Source: Vibrio penaeicida (GTDB taxonomy: Bacteria > Pseudomonadota > Gammaproteobacteria > Enterobacterales > Vibrionaceae). From it: a DNA stretch of 64,000 bases. Below are positions 8,666-17,524 of the stretch, piece by piece. The number at the start of each line of letters is the position of its first letter. The stretch's first letter is position 1. The notes under the pieces were generated by a model, which saw only the letters and a list, made by a program, of their open reading frames with translations, was not told the DNA's origin and searched no databases. The position numbers and the translations under genes were made by a program. The stretch is from the NCBI RefSeq assembly GCF_030689305.1, contig NZ_JAUYVM010000017.1, positions 1 through 64,000 of the forward strand. Direction: 5' to 3'.

Positions 8666-10012
8666 CTAAGCAAGAAACTGATTTCTTCGCCATTGATAGA
8701 CAAACACAATCGCTAACCCTAGCCCTCTCACCCCCATAAAGCTCAACATAGCCAACCATAAAGCATGGTTACCGAAGTCAGAAAAAGTGAAAAAGACAAG
8801 GAAGAAGCTGCACGTCGCAACAAACATGCTATTGCGCATTTCTTTGCCTTTTGTGGCGCCAATAAAGATGCCGTCGAATAGGAAACACCACATAGAAACC
8901 AAAGGCATTGCGATTAGCCATGGTAAGTAAACGTTGGCATGCTCTCGAACAATAGGAATGTCTGTGATCATAGAGATCAGCAGCGATCCCCCCAAGGCGA
9001 ACACCAGCGTCAACAGTGCACAAATAATTAAACTCCAGAAAAACGTTCCTATCAGCGACAGTTTCAACTGCTTCTCATCTTTGGCTCCAATGGCTTTCCC
9101 TACCATTGCTTCCATCGCATAGGCAAACCCGTCCATGCCGTAAGAGATCATCATCAGAAAGCTCATCAATACTGCGTTTGCTGCTACCACGTCATCGCCA
9201 AAGCTAGCACCTTGGAAAGTCATAAACGTAAACGCTGCCTGTAAACACAATGAACGCAAAAATATATCGCGGTTAAGACGAACGAACCGCCCTATTCCAT
9301 TGGTGAGCGCACCGAGTTGGCTGAAAACAGATGGCAAAGTGAGCTTAATCCATGTGCGATAGACAAAGAATAAACCTAAAGACATGCCCGTGTAGTCGGC
9401 CAGTACAGATGCCAATGCTGCCCCTTCTACTTTCCAGCCAAAACCCATAACGAAAAGAAGATCGAGCATAATATTTGTAAGGTTGGACACAATCACGATC
9501 CACATTGGGGCTTTCGCGTTTTGTGTACCTAATAGCCACCCAAGAATAACGAAATTAGCAAGTGCGGCTGGCGCACTCCATACGCGTATTGAAAAGTATT
9601 GTTGACCATAGAATTTCACCTGATCACTGGCGTCACTCAGAGCAAACACCCACTCTGAAACCCATGGGTGAAGTGAAAGGAATAGCAGCGCGAACATTCC
9701 AGCCATCATCAAGCCTTGAAGCAAAACAAGACAAAGCTGCTCCCCACTTTTTGCTCCAGTTGCTTGTGCTGTTAAGCCAGTTGTCGCCATACGCAGGAAG
9801 CCCAGTAGCCAAAACGACACACTTATCATCGTGCCGCCCAAAGCAACTCCCCCCAAATACCACGCATGATCTAGGTGTCCAATAACCGCAGCATCCACCA
9901 ACCCAAGTAAAGGAATGGTGATATTGGACAAAACCATAGGAATAGCGAGCCAAAGCACTTGCTTGTGCAAAGACCAATTAGAAAGAAAGGATAGGTATTG
10001 GGATTTAATCAC
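8666..10012 (-). CDS. dinF: MATE-family efflux protein DinF
   Basis: About 448 aa with twelve predicted membrane helices and the MATE fold, a Na+ or H+ coupled multidrug/organic cation exporter. The position downstream of lexA supports DinF. In E. coli it is an SOS gene cotranscribed with lexA; here a methyltransferase gene intervenes. Start choice: GTG at 10012 has GAGG six bases upstream. A TTG at 10027 is also in frame, and no ATG is available. The Shine-Dalgarno lies in the arm of a 9-bp hairpin (10017-10043), so translation may be hindered. Confidence 0.88.
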   Translation of the reverse strand: MIKSQYLSFLSNWSLHKQVLWLAIPMVLSNITIPLLGLVDAAVIGHLDHAWYLGGVALGGTMISVSFWLLGFLRMATTGLTAQATGAKSGEQLCLVLLQGLMMAGMFALLFLSLHPWVSEWVFALSDASDQVKFYGQQYFSIRVWSAPAALANFVILGWLLGTQNAKAPMWIVIVSNLTNIMLDLLFVMGFGWKVEGAALASVLADYTGMSLGLFFVYRTWIKLTLPSVFSQLGALTNGIGRFVRLNRDIFLRSLCLQAAFTFMTFQGASFGDDVVAANAVLMSFLMMISYGMDGFAYAMEAMVGKAIGAKDEKQLKLSLIGTFFWSLIICALLTLVFALGGSLLISMITDIPIVREHANVYLPWLIAMPLVSMWCFLFDGIFIGATKGKEMRNSMFVATCSFFLVFFTFSDFGNHALWLAMLSFMGVRGLGLAIVFVYQWRRNQFLA

Positions 10013-10016
10013 GTGG

Positions 10017-10043
10017 AACCTCGACAATTATGGCGTCGAGGTT
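10017..10043 (-). promoter_or_regulatory. Hairpin covering the dinF ribosome binding site
   Basis: Perfect 9-bp inverted repeat AACCTCGAC / GTCGAGGTT with a 9-nt loop. On the minus strand the GAGG used by the GTG start at 10012 is inside the 3' arm. There is no following T run, so it is not a standard terminator. Confidence 0.6.
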
Positions 10044-10067
10044 AGCGTTTAGCGATTGATTAATCAA

Positions 10068-10883
10068 TCACCATCGCATGTGTAGAAGGACGGGGGTCAT
10101 TCGGTGCTTGAAGAAGGACATTTTTGATAGCCAGCGTTGCCAGCGTTTCCATCGACTGCAGTTTTTATCCATAGGAGAATGGACCGTAACCCATTGATAC
10201 CAAGGAAGCCAGTTAAGCAATTTCTCTTTAGGTCGGCTGATTGCGTGTTTGTACCCCCCCCCACCAAGCTTTTTACCCCAATGAGAATTCGCTAAATCCC
10301 CCGCCAAAACAAAACACGCTTGAGCATGAATGAATCGGCGACCCAATATTCTAATAAACTGAGCAACCTGAGATTCGTTGCAATCAAGGAGTGCGTGTTC
10401 ACAGACAATAAGAACAGGAGAAGATTCGGGAACGGGAAAATCGTCAAGCCAGTCGGTATCGACCACACTGCCGCATCGAAGTTGATAACGCTCACTTGGA
10501 TGAAAAAGCTTTTGTCGCCAGAGTAAATTTTCGCTGATATCAAGTTCTAGCCAATGACAACGACCGTTATCTAAGCGGTAGAAACGGGTATCCAATCCAG
10601 CCCCAACGTTCAAGATCCAAGCTTCAGGGTTATCCATCAAAAAGCTTTTCACTCTTTCATCACACAGCTGGGTTAGAGTGGCATTCAGAAGTTGCTTCTG
10701 ATCAACATCGCCAGACAAACACTCAGGTGCTAACTCACAACGCTGACAAGCACTAGCAGCAATAGGATCGTAAACCAATCCATCGTCAACCAAGCTTTCT
10801 CTGCTTCGCAACCACATAGGCTGAAGCAGATTCGCTGGAATCTGGTAGTGAGATTTAGGTCGCTTGAAGTGAGGTTGTGTCAT
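10068..10883 (-). CDS. Class I SAM methyltransferase, LCM/polyketide O-methyltransferase type
   Basis: 271 aa. Motif I is NVGAGLDTRFYR (about residues 90-101), and LELDISENLLW follows, the pattern of the leucine carboxyl methyltransferase-like family (PF04072). A CxxC..C cluster near residues 47-60 (CQRCELAPEC) is unusual. The substrate is unknown. The second of two ATGs (10883) is preferred, with GGGAAG upstream. It sits between lexA and dinF, and a Fur-like palindrome overlaps its likely promoter, so iron-repressed expression is inferred. Confidence 0.8.
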   Translation of the reverse strand: MTQPHFKRPKSHYQIPANLLQPMWLRSRESLVDDGLVYDPIAASACQRCELAPECLSGDVDQKQLLNATLTQLCDERVKSFLMDNPEAWILNVGAGLDTRFYRLDNGRCHWLELDISENLLWRQKLFHPSERYQLRCGSVVDTDWLDDFPVPESSPVLIVCEHALLDCNESQVAQFIRILGRRFIHAQACFVLAGDLANSHWGKKLGGGGYKHAISRPKEKLLNWLPWYQWVTVHSPMDKNCSRWKRWQRWLSKMSFFKHRMTPVLLHMRW

Positions 10884-10910
10884 TATCATCTTCCCTACAA
10901 TAATAGCTAG

Positions 10911-10939
10911 ATGATAATGACTATCATTTAATAATGCAA
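10911..10939 (-). promoter_or_regulatory. Predicted promoter overlapped by a Fur-like box
   Basis: Minus strand: -35 TTGCAT (10939-10934), 17-bp spacer, -10 TATCAT (10916-10911). The plus strand 10913-10931 reads GATAATGACTATCATTTAA, 14 of 19 positions matching the Fur consensus and containing the TGATAAT-n-ACTATCA heptamer repeat. Binding here would block RNA polymerase. Confidence 0.6.
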
Positions 10940-10946
10940 AATTTAA

Positions 10947-11561
10947 TTACATCCAATCTGCATTTCTGATCACACCAACGGCAATACCTTCAATCGCTAA
11001 GTGCTGTGAGATGAGATCGACTTTGATCGGTTCAAACTCTTCGTTTTCAGCATGAAGCAGAACCGTAGAGCCTTTACGCTCAAGACGCTTAACCGTCACG
11101 TCCTCATCGACTCTAGCAACAACAACCTGTCCATCACGCACATCTGAGGTTTTATGAACAGCCAACAAATCGCCATCCATAATGCCAATATCTTTCATGC
11201 TCATACCGTTAACACGAAGCAAAAAATCGGCTTGCGGTTTAAACATGGCAGGATCAACTTGGTAATGTGTTTCAACGTGTTCTTGAGCCAGAATAGGCTC
11301 ACCTGCTGCAACCTGACCAATCAAAGGTAAACCGTCTTCTTCTTCATCTTCTAGAAGAATTCGGATACCGCGTGAAGCACCGGGAATAATCTCGATCACT
11401 TCTTTTCTGGCAAGAGCTTTTAAATGTTCTTCTGCTGCATTGGCAGAACGGAAACCCAACTCACGGGCAATTTCTGCACGAGTGGGTGGCATACCGGATA
11501 CATCGATCTTATCTTTGATTAAATCGAAAACTTGTTGTTGGCGCGGCGTTAATGGCTTCAT
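10947..11561 (-). CDS. lexA: SOS repressor LexA
   Basis: 204 aa. Winged helix DNA-binding domain (1-70) and S24 autoprotease domain. The cleavage site Ala-Gly lies in QVAAGEP, the catalytic Ser in NGMSMKDIG and the catalytic Lys in VTVKRLE. RecA-stimulated self-cleavage de-represses DNA-damage genes. The ATG has AGGTGG upstream. Two SOS boxes precede it, so it is autoregulated, as in E. coli. Confidence 0.98.
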   Translation of the reverse strand: MKPLTPRQQQVFDLIKDKIDVSGMPPTRAEIARELGFRSANAAEEHLKALARKEVIEIIPGASRGIRILLEDEEEDGLPLIGQVAAGEPILAQEHVETHYQVDPAMFKPQADFLLRVNGMSMKDIGIMDGDLLAVHKTSDVRDGQVVVARVDEDVTVKRLERKGSTVLLHAENEEFEPIKVDLISQHLAIEGIAVGVIRNADWM

Positions 11562-11568
11562 GGTCCAC

Positions 11569-11604
11569 CTGTCTTTTTATACAGTTAACTGTGAGTATAT
11601 CCAG
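11569..11604 (-). promoter_or_regulatory. Two tandem LexA (SOS) boxes
   Basis: Box 1 at 11569-11584 is CTGT-N8-ACAG, a perfect core. Box 2 at 11589-11604 is CTGT-N8-CCAG, one core mismatch. They are 4 bp apart, matching the paired-box design of the E. coli lexA promoter. Confidence 0.92.
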
Positions 11605-11831
11605 TAAATCGACGAAATCAAAGACAATTGTCTATTTTTTAACGGGTTTGTTGTTTTGGGTTCATGCTACGTCCATCTGCCTTCGATATGCTTTGCGAAA
11701 TAAGAGCTCGATTCATCTCCGTTTCATTGATGCGAGCCGATGTAGCGCTTTAGAGATAGTGGCAAATTTGAATAAAAGGTTAGACCAGTTTCTGCTATCC
11801 TTGCAGCGCAATTAATCAAGTGGTGATGTTT

Positions 11832-12099
11832 TAGGGGCTGTTTATCTTTCGAGATGATTTTTGCAGCAATTTGTGGGTGATTTATACAAGGCAGAGCTCA
11901 TTCGGTGTAGTCGCACTACATCAATGGGCGATAACGCAGTAGAAATAAGCCACAAATGCTGCCCAAAGGGTTCGTTTCTATGTCTTTTACTCTTTGTTGC
12001 AAGGTATTTGCTTAGAATGACTAGGCGTCACACCTTGCGCCGCGATTAAAAGACATAGAACTCGAACAAAATTTAACCACGAAAGATAAACAGCCCCTA
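11832..12099. mobile_element. MITE-like element with 20-bp perfect terminal inverted repeats
   Basis: The ends are TAGGGGCTGTTTATCTTTCG (11832-11851) and its exact reverse complement (12080-12099). The element is 268 bp and has no plausible gene. The interior is rich in inverted repeats: a 14-bp pair TTCTATGTCTTTTA (11976-11989 / 12047-12060), GCAAGGT/ACCTTGC, and GTAGTCGCACTAC. The outermost TA on each side could be a target duplication (TA-inserting, IS630/Tc1-like) or part of the repeat. Similar elements ending in GGGGCTGTT occur in vibrios and relatives to my recollection. It separates plsB from the lexA side. Confidence 0.8.
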
Positions 12100-12143
12100 T
12101 ACAACTCGCCATCGAAACAAACATGTTGAGGCAAACATTCGCT

Positions 12144-14567
12144 ATGTCTTCTGGACAATCTCTTTCTCGAACTTTGATGAAGTTACCTTTGTCGGTATTG
12201 GTAAAAGGGACAACTATCCCATCGAATCCGGTGGAAGATTTGGGAATCGATGTTTCCAAACCCATCGTTTACGCACTGCCGTTTCGCTCTAACGTCGATC
12301 TACTGACATTCCAAAGGTATGCCCTAGAGCAAGGGTTACCCGATCCGTTGACCCCACTGGAAATTAATGGTCAGCCGTTTGGACGTTTTGTGTTTACCTC
12401 TTCACGACCTACGTTGATTCAGAATGATCACGATGCGCCCTCTGAGTCCGTTGATTTGTTTACGAAACTGCTCGGATTGCACAACAGTGACAGTGACTTA
12501 GATGTGCAAGTACTGCCTGTAAGTGTACTTTGGGGGCGAAAACCAGGAAAAGAAGAGAACCAAAAACCATACCTTGAAAGTTTAAATGGTCCTCAAAAAG
12601 CAAAAGCATTACTGCTTTCAGGGCGAGACTGTCTAGTGCGATTTAGCCCTGTGGTTTCACTGCGTTCAATGGCTGATAGCCACGGCACCGACCAAGAAAT
12701 CGCTCACAAGTTAACACGAGTCGCTAGAATTCATTTTTCTCGCCAAAAATTGGCGGCGTCGGGTCCGAATCTTCCTAATCGCCAAGTTTTGTTTCAACGC
12801 TTATTGAAATCTGAAGCCATTAAAAAAGCGGTCGCAGACGAAGTCAAAAGCAAGAACATTAGCCAAGAAAAAGCCGAAAAAGAAGCCAAAGCGATCATGG
12901 ATGAAATCGCCGCCGATTTTTCTTATTCATTGGTTAAACGCGGCGATCGCTTCTTAGGTTGGTTGTGGAACAAACTTTACCAAGGTCTAAGTATCAACAA
13001 CGCTTCCACTGTGCGAAAGCTGGCGCAGGATGGCCACGAAATTGTGTACGTGCCTTGTCATCGAAGCCATATGGATTACTTGCTTTTGTCCTATGTGTTG
13101 TATCAAGAAGGGATGGTTCCTCCACACATTGCCGCTGGAATCAATTTAAACTTCTTCCCTGCAGGACCTATCTTCCGCCGAGGAGGCGCGTTCTTTATTC
13201 GTCGCAGCTTTAAAGGCAATAAACTGTATTCCACGATCTTCCGCGAATATCTTGCAGAACTGTTTGCCAAAGGGTATTCCGTTGAATACTTCAGTGAAGG
13301 TGGTCGCTCCAGAACAGGGCGATTATTGCAAGCGAAAACCGGCATGCTAGCCATGACGATTCAAGCAATGCTGCGAGGGTTAAATCGCCCCGTGACTCTA
13401 GTGCCTGTCTATATTGGCTATGAACATGTTATGGAAGTATCCACCTACGCAAAAGAACTCAGAGGCAAACGCAAAGAAAAAGAAAATGCGGGGCTTGTTC
13501 TGAAAACGTTGCGCAAACTGCGTAATTTCGGGCAAGGGTATGTGAACTTTGGTGAACCTATTCCACTGAACCAATACCTTAATGAACATGTACCAGATTG
13601 GACAAACGACATTGATGCCGTTAACAGCCCTAAACCTCAGTGGATGACACCCGTGGTTAACCATTTGGCTGAGAAAATGATGACGCACATAAACAAAGCA
13701 GCGGCCACTAATGCACTAACCTTGTGTGCTCTCGCTTTATCGGCATCTAGGCAACGCGCTTTGTCTCGCGAAACTTTGGTTCAGCAGATAGACAGCTATC
13801 TTGCGTTACTTCGCCAAGTCCCTTATTCCTGCACCAGCACCACACCAGATAGCAATGCGGAAGACTTGGTTCATCATGCAATAAGCTTAGATAAATTTGT
13901 CATTGAACCCGACAGTATGGGCGACATCATCTCCCTTGATCGCCAGCAGTCCATTCTGATGACGTACTACCGGAATAACATCATCCACTTATTTGCTATC
14001 CCCTCTTTGATAGCTCAACTGGTTGTTCAGCATGAAAATATCAAGTTATCTTCAATCATTGATTCGGTAACGACCTTGTACCCTTTCTTAAAGAAAGAGC
14101 TGTTTATCCATTATGACGAAAGTGATATCTCAGACGTGGTTACCAATACAATCGAAGAGTTTGCTCGGCAAGAACTGATTACCTTGAATGATGGAGATAT
14201 ATCTTTAAGCCAATGCCGGATACAGTCTCTGATTTTATACGCTAGGACCATACAAGAAACGCTGCAGCGTTATTCTATTGCCATTACCCAACTGGTAGCG
14301 GCACCTGAATTGGGCAGAACAGAACTCGAGCAACACAGCCAACAAGTGGCACAAAGGCTTGGTCGTTTACATGGTATCAACGCGCCAGAATTTTTTGACA
14401 AAGGAGTATTCGCCGCTCTATTTAGCACTCTAAAAGAGCAAGGCTACTTGGATATAGACGGACAATGTGATTTGGAAAAGACAAAGCAGCTGGCAGAAAC
14501 GCTTTCAAAGCTACTGCCCACGGAAGTCAAATTGACCATACAAGAAAGCCGGCAATCGGAAAGTTAA
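12144..14567 (+). CDS. plsB: Glycerol-3-phosphate acyltransferase
   Basis: 807 aa from the ATG at 12144, exactly the E. coli length; an ATG 21 bases upstream is in frame but less consistent. Inner-membrane enzyme that acylates sn-glycerol-3-phosphate at position 1, the first step of phospholipid synthesis. The acyltransferase motifs are visible: HRSHMDY (HX4D), GPIFRRGGAFFIRR, EGGRSRTGR and VPVYIGYEHV. The start is only 45 bp from the MITE-like element, so its promoter lies in or beyond that element. The stop codon lies in the first unit of a 19-bp tandem repeat. Confidence 0.97.
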   Translation: MSSGQSLSRTLMKLPLSVLVKGTTIPSNPVEDLGIDVSKPIVYALPFRSNVDLLTFQRYALEQGLPDPLTPLEINGQPFGRFVFTSSRPTLIQNDHDAPSESVDLFTKLLGLHNSDSDLDVQVLPVSVLWGRKPGKEENQKPYLESLNGPQKAKALLLSGRDCLVRFSPVVSLRSMADSHGTDQEIAHKLTRVARIHFSRQKLAASGPNLPNRQVLFQRLLKSEAIKKAVADEVKSKNISQEKAEKEAKAIMDEIAADFSYSLVKRGDRFLGWLWNKLYQGLSINNASTVRKLAQDGHEIVYVPCHRSHMDYLLLSYVLYQEGMVPPHIAAGINLNFFPAGPIFRRGGAFFIRRSFKGNKLYSTIFREYLAELFAKGYSVEYFSEGGRSRTGRLLQAKTGMLAMTIQAMLRGLNRPVTLVPVYIGYEHVMEVSTYAKELRGKRKEKENAGLVLKTLRKLRNFGQGYVNFGEPIPLNQYLNEHVPDWTNDIDAVNSPKPQWMTPVVNHLAEKMMTHINKAAATNALTLCALALSASRQRALSRETLVQQIDSYLALLRQVPYSCTSTTPDSNAEDLVHHAISLDKFVIEPDSMGDIISLDRQQSILMTYYRNNIIHLFAIPSLIAQLVVQHENIKLSSIIDSVTTLYPFLKKELFIHYDESDISDVVTNTIEEFARQELITLNDGDISLSQCRIQSLILYARTIQETLQRYSIAITQLVAAPELGRTELEQHSQQVAQRLGRLHGINAPEFFDKGVFAALFSTLKEQGYLDIDGQCDLEKTKQLAETLSKLLPTEVKLTIQESRQSES

Positions 14568-14608
14568 AAAGCAATTCGAAAGTTAAAAAGCAATCAGAAA
14601 GTAAAAAA
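14552..14608 (+). repeat. Three 19-bp tandem repeats over the plsB stop codon
   Basis: Units GCAATCGGAAAGTTAAAAA (14552), GCAATTCGAAAGTTAAAAA (14571) and GCAATCAGAAAGTAAAAAA (14590). The first contains the plsB TAA at 14565-14567; the terminator follows directly. Confidence 0.85.
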
Positions 14609-14636
14609 AGAGACCACCTAAAAGGTGGTCTTTTTG
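14607..14636 (+). terminator. Intrinsic terminator after plsB
   Basis: Hairpin GACCACC-taaaa-GGTGGTC followed by TTTTT. With the A run upstream it may also serve the convergent gene at 14647. Confidence 0.88.
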
Positions 14637-14646
14637 ATTTGGCGAT

Positions 14647-15111
14647 TTAAGTAATCGCAATCACTTCTGATGGCGTATGAGGCGCGACAGAATGCCCATA
14701 ATGGTATTTAATAATGGTGCGGCGTTTTGCCATCTTCCCCTCATTAATCGCATCGTTCAGCACACTGGCTGGCAAACGGAAACGGATGGTATACCCCTTT
14801 CCTTGCTGGGCACTGTAGGATTGCAGTGCAATTAAATCAAACAACCGTTCAAGCTTGTCGATAGGCTCTTCGTGATACTCAGTTTCGGCATCGGAATCCA
14901 ACTCGTAGTCGGGATGATCTTCTGCATTCCAAGCGGCACGTTTTCGACGCCTTTCCTCTAGCGTTGCCTTTCGCTCTGCACTCGACTTGGTCAATTCTGT
15001 AGCGGGTGCTATAGGCTCTTTGACTTTATTGTCTCGTGCGACTTGTTCGGTTTGTATATTGACCGACGGGGCAATCAGCGGAACGCTGGCACTGGTCGGG
15101 TTCACTAACAT
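14647..15111 (-). CDS. Conserved hypothetical protein, disordered N-terminus
   Basis: 154 aa, family not recognised. Residues 1-45 are Ser/Ala/Pro-rich with no signal peptide. A strongly charged stretch (ERKATLEERRRKRAAW, about 47-62) and an acidic segment (about 65-85) follow. The C-terminal 60 residues look folded (RFRLPASVLNDAI, KRRTIIKYHYGHS). The shape suggests a small cytoplasmic nucleic-acid or protein-binding protein, but there is no motif to prove it. It is monocistronic between plsB and bioH, convergent with plsB. Confidence 0.7.
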   Translation of the reverse strand: MLVNPTSASVPLIAPSVNIQTEQVARDNKVKEPIAPATELTKSSAERKATLEERRRKRAAWNAEDHPDYELDSDAETEYHEEPIDKLERLFDLIALQSYSAQQGKGYTIRFRLPASVLNDAINEGKMAKRRTIIKYHYGHSVAPHTPSEVIAIT

Positions 15112-15252
15112 AACAAACCTCCCACAACGGTAACTTTGCCGTGAAACAGGTACATATAAGGAGTCTCACGACCTCTTGCCAATGATGGCAATGGCAAAAC
15201 CAATCTGGTTACAGTTTAGCCTGCTTACACTTATAACGGCAGATTGTTCAAT

Positions 15253-16017
15253 TTATTTACAGAAGTCGGTGATCTTTTCGCAAAACAGTTCGAGCTCTGT
15301 CATAAAAGGGGCGTGTGATGATTGTTCAAATGTGTGCTGATAACTGTTGGGCGCCCATGTTTGCATGTCTTTGGCAACTTTAATGGGGACCAGCCCATCC
15401 AAGCGCCCGTATACTCGTAGATAAGGCATCTTAATCTCAGCCATATCCGAGCGGAGATCAATATTCGCTAACATATCTAACCCCGCTAGCAACACCTTAG
15501 GATCGGGCAGTGGACGTGATAGCACCGCTTGTTTTAAATGCTTCACATCTTGACGAGCGGATGGGCTGCCCATGGCTTGGAGTGCCATGAAACGCTCAAC
15601 GGTTTGCTGGAAATCCTCAACCAGCTGCTCTGTAAATAAGGTCAGCACATTAGGCTGAATACCGCGCCAAGGCTTTTCGGCTGCAAATTTTGGCGAGCTG
15701 GCTACCGTGATCAACTTAGCGACTCTTTCGCTGTGCTTTAGTGCTATGTGGGTTGCCACTAAGCCGCCCAATGACCACCCGACCCAAATTGCTTTTTCAG
15801 GCGCATCTTGCAGAATGCTCTCCGCTATTGTTTCAAGATTTTTTGCATGAGCTTGGTGGCTATGACCGTACCCGGGTAAATCCACAACGTGGACAGAGAA
15901 GTGGCGAGCCAGACGCTCTGCCGTTTGCTGCCACACCGCACCATTCATTCCCCATCCATGAAGCAATATCAAATCTGGACCTTGCCCGAATGATTGCCAA
16001 TACAACGATGTTGTCAT
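15253..16017 (-). CDS. bioH: Pimeloyl-[acyl-carrier protein] methyl ester esterase
   Basis: 254 aa alpha/beta hydrolase. It removes the methyl group from pimeloyl-ACP methyl ester, ending the BioC/BioH branch that makes the biotin precursor. The nucleophile Ser is in GWSLGG (near residue 80), the oxyanion region is HGWGMNG, and the catalytic His is in SSHAPFM. The ATG has AAGGGA seven bases upstream. It is divergent from comF, as in the E. coli bioH-gntX-nfuA block. Confidence 0.94.
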   Translation of the reverse strand: MTTSLYWQSFGQGPDLILLHGWGMNGAVWQQTAERLARHFSVHVVDLPGYGHSHQAHAKNLETIAESILQDAPEKAIWVGWSLGGLVATHIALKHSERVAKLITVASSPKFAAEKPWRGIQPNVLTLFTEQLVEDFQQTVERFMALQAMGSPSARQDVKHLKQAVLSRPLPDPKVLLAGLDMLANIDLRSDMAEIKMPYLRVYGRLDGLVPIKVAKDMQTWAPNSYQHTFEQSSHAPFMTELELFCEKITDFCK

Positions 16018-16097
16018 GCTTTTTTCCCTTAAAACGTATTTCGTACAGCAAATGTATTTAGTAACATATTCAACCTAATGAATACAAAAGACTTTAT

Positions 16098-16808
16098 ATG
16101 GCTTTTTCTCACTGGCTGAAAATTCAAATTCACCACCATTTTAAACTTCAATGCCCCTCATGTGGTCTGAACATTGAGGAAAGTACACCAGAAACAAGAT
16201 GGTGTGACACGTGTTTAGATGATCTGAGAGAAAAACACCGGTGTTTACAATGTGGGCTGCCCACTCTCAATACGGTTGAGCAGTGCGGTCAATGCCTCTT
16301 AGCACCTCCACCATGGCAGCGCTTATATTGTGTGGGAGATTATCAGCCCCCATTATCGAACTATATTCATAGCTTCAAACATCAACATCAATTCTGGTTG
16401 TCTGGAGATCTCACCTATCTCCTTGCAGAGCAAATTTCTCAGCCCGCTGAGATTGTTACATCAGTCCCACTCCATTGGCGTCGGCAACTTTGGCGAGGCT
16501 ACAATCAAAGCGATTACCTAGCGAAATCATTGTGCCAGCACCTTGGTATCACCGAGCGCTTTGACCATCAAATATTCAGACGCATAAAGCCCACTCGCGC
16601 ACAACAGGGGCTCAATCGTAAAGCCCGTCTTCTCAACCTAAAAAATGCATTTACTCTCGATTCGTCTCGCGTGGCAAAACACATGGCGATTGTTGATGAC
16701 GTCGTGACGACAGGCAGCACTATCCGACAATTATGCCAATTACTACTTGATGTTGGTGTAGAAAGGGTCGATATTTACTGCGTATGCCGAACCCCTGATC
16801 CGACTTAA
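16098..16808 (+). CDS. comF: ComF family protein (GntX-like phosphoribosyltransferase)
   Basis: 236 aa. N-terminal zinc-finger-like cysteines (CPSCGL, CDTC, CLQCGL, CGQC; about residues 20-65) and a C-terminal type I phosphoribosyltransferase domain with the PRPP motif VDDVVTTGST (near 198). Orthologs are needed for DNA uptake in naturally competent bacteria including Vibrio; E. coli GntX is the counterpart. The enzymatic substrate is not established. Between bioH (divergent) and nfuA (same strand). Confidence 0.9.
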   Translation: MAFSHWLKIQIHHHFKLQCPSCGLNIEESTPETRWCDTCLDDLREKHRCLQCGLPTLNTVEQCGQCLLAPPPWQRLYCVGDYQPPLSNYIHSFKHQHQFWLSGDLTYLLAEQISQPAEIVTSVPLHWRRQLWRGYNQSDYLAKSLCQHLGITERFDHQIFRRIKPTRAQQGLNRKARLLNLKNAFTLDSSRVAKHMAIVDDVVTTGSTIRQLCQLLLDVGVERVDIYCVCRTPDPT

Positions 16809-16898
16809 CGTAAATAAGTTATGACTTAAAAAGCTGGATCGAAATATCGACAGGGGTAAAATGGTTAAATACTTTACAAAATCACTCGGGTATTGGTC

Positions 16899-17486
16899 GT
16901 GTCAAATACAATTACTATTACGGAAAACGCACAATCGCACTTTGGGAAATTGCTTGAGCAGCAACCTGAAGGCACAAACATTCGTGTCTTTGTGGTAAAC
17001 CCAGGAACGCAAAACGCTGAGTGTGGCGTGTCTTACTGCCCACCGGAAGCTGTGGAAGCCAGCGATACTGAATTAACATTTGAACTCTTTTCTGCGTTTG
17101 TCGACGAACTCAGCCTACCCTTCCTTGAGGATGCAGAGATCGACTTCGTCACAGATAAGATGGGATCTCAGCTTACGCTTAAAGCACCTAATGCAAAAAT
17201 GCGTAAAGTGTCTGATGACGCATCATTAATGGAACGCGTTGAATACGCCATTCAAACTCAGGTTAACCCTCAACTGGCAGGGCACGGTGGTCACGTTAGT
17301 CTGATTGAAATTTCAGAAAGCGGTGTTGCACTGGTTCAATTTGGCGGTGGCTGTAACGGTTGCTCCATGGTTGATGTCACATTGAAAGAAGGGATTGAGA
17401 AAGAACTCTTGGCTCAATTCGAAGGTGAATTGACAGCGGTACGTGACTCTACCGAGCACGACCGAGGAGAACATTCTTACTACTAA
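16899..17486 (+). CDS. nfuA: Fe-S biogenesis protein NfuA
   Basis: 195 aa from the GTG at 16899. N-terminal degenerate A-type (HesB-like) domain and C-terminal Nfu domain with the cluster-binding CxxC in GGCNGCSMVD. It receives and delivers [4Fe-4S] clusters under stress. In the A-type part some cysteines remain (AECGVSYC), but the full Isc-A triad is absent, as in E. coli NfuA. Followed by a strong terminator. Confidence 0.95.
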   Translation: MSNTITITENAQSHFGKLLEQQPEGTNIRVFVVNPGTQNAECGVSYCPPEAVEASDTELTFELFSAFVDELSLPFLEDAEIDFVTDKMGSQLTLKAPNAKMRKVSDDASLMERVEYAIQTQVNPQLAGHGGHVSLIEISESGVALVQFGGGCNGCSMVDVTLKEGIEKELLAQFEGELTAVRDSTEHDRGEHSYY

Positions 17487-17524
17487 GCACTAAATAGCCG
17501 CAGGTAGAAAGAACCAAACAGACG

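Noticed and set aside
8829..9977. Several reading frames overlapping dinF
   Set aside because: All are out of frame with the conserved MATE protein and lack features of their own.
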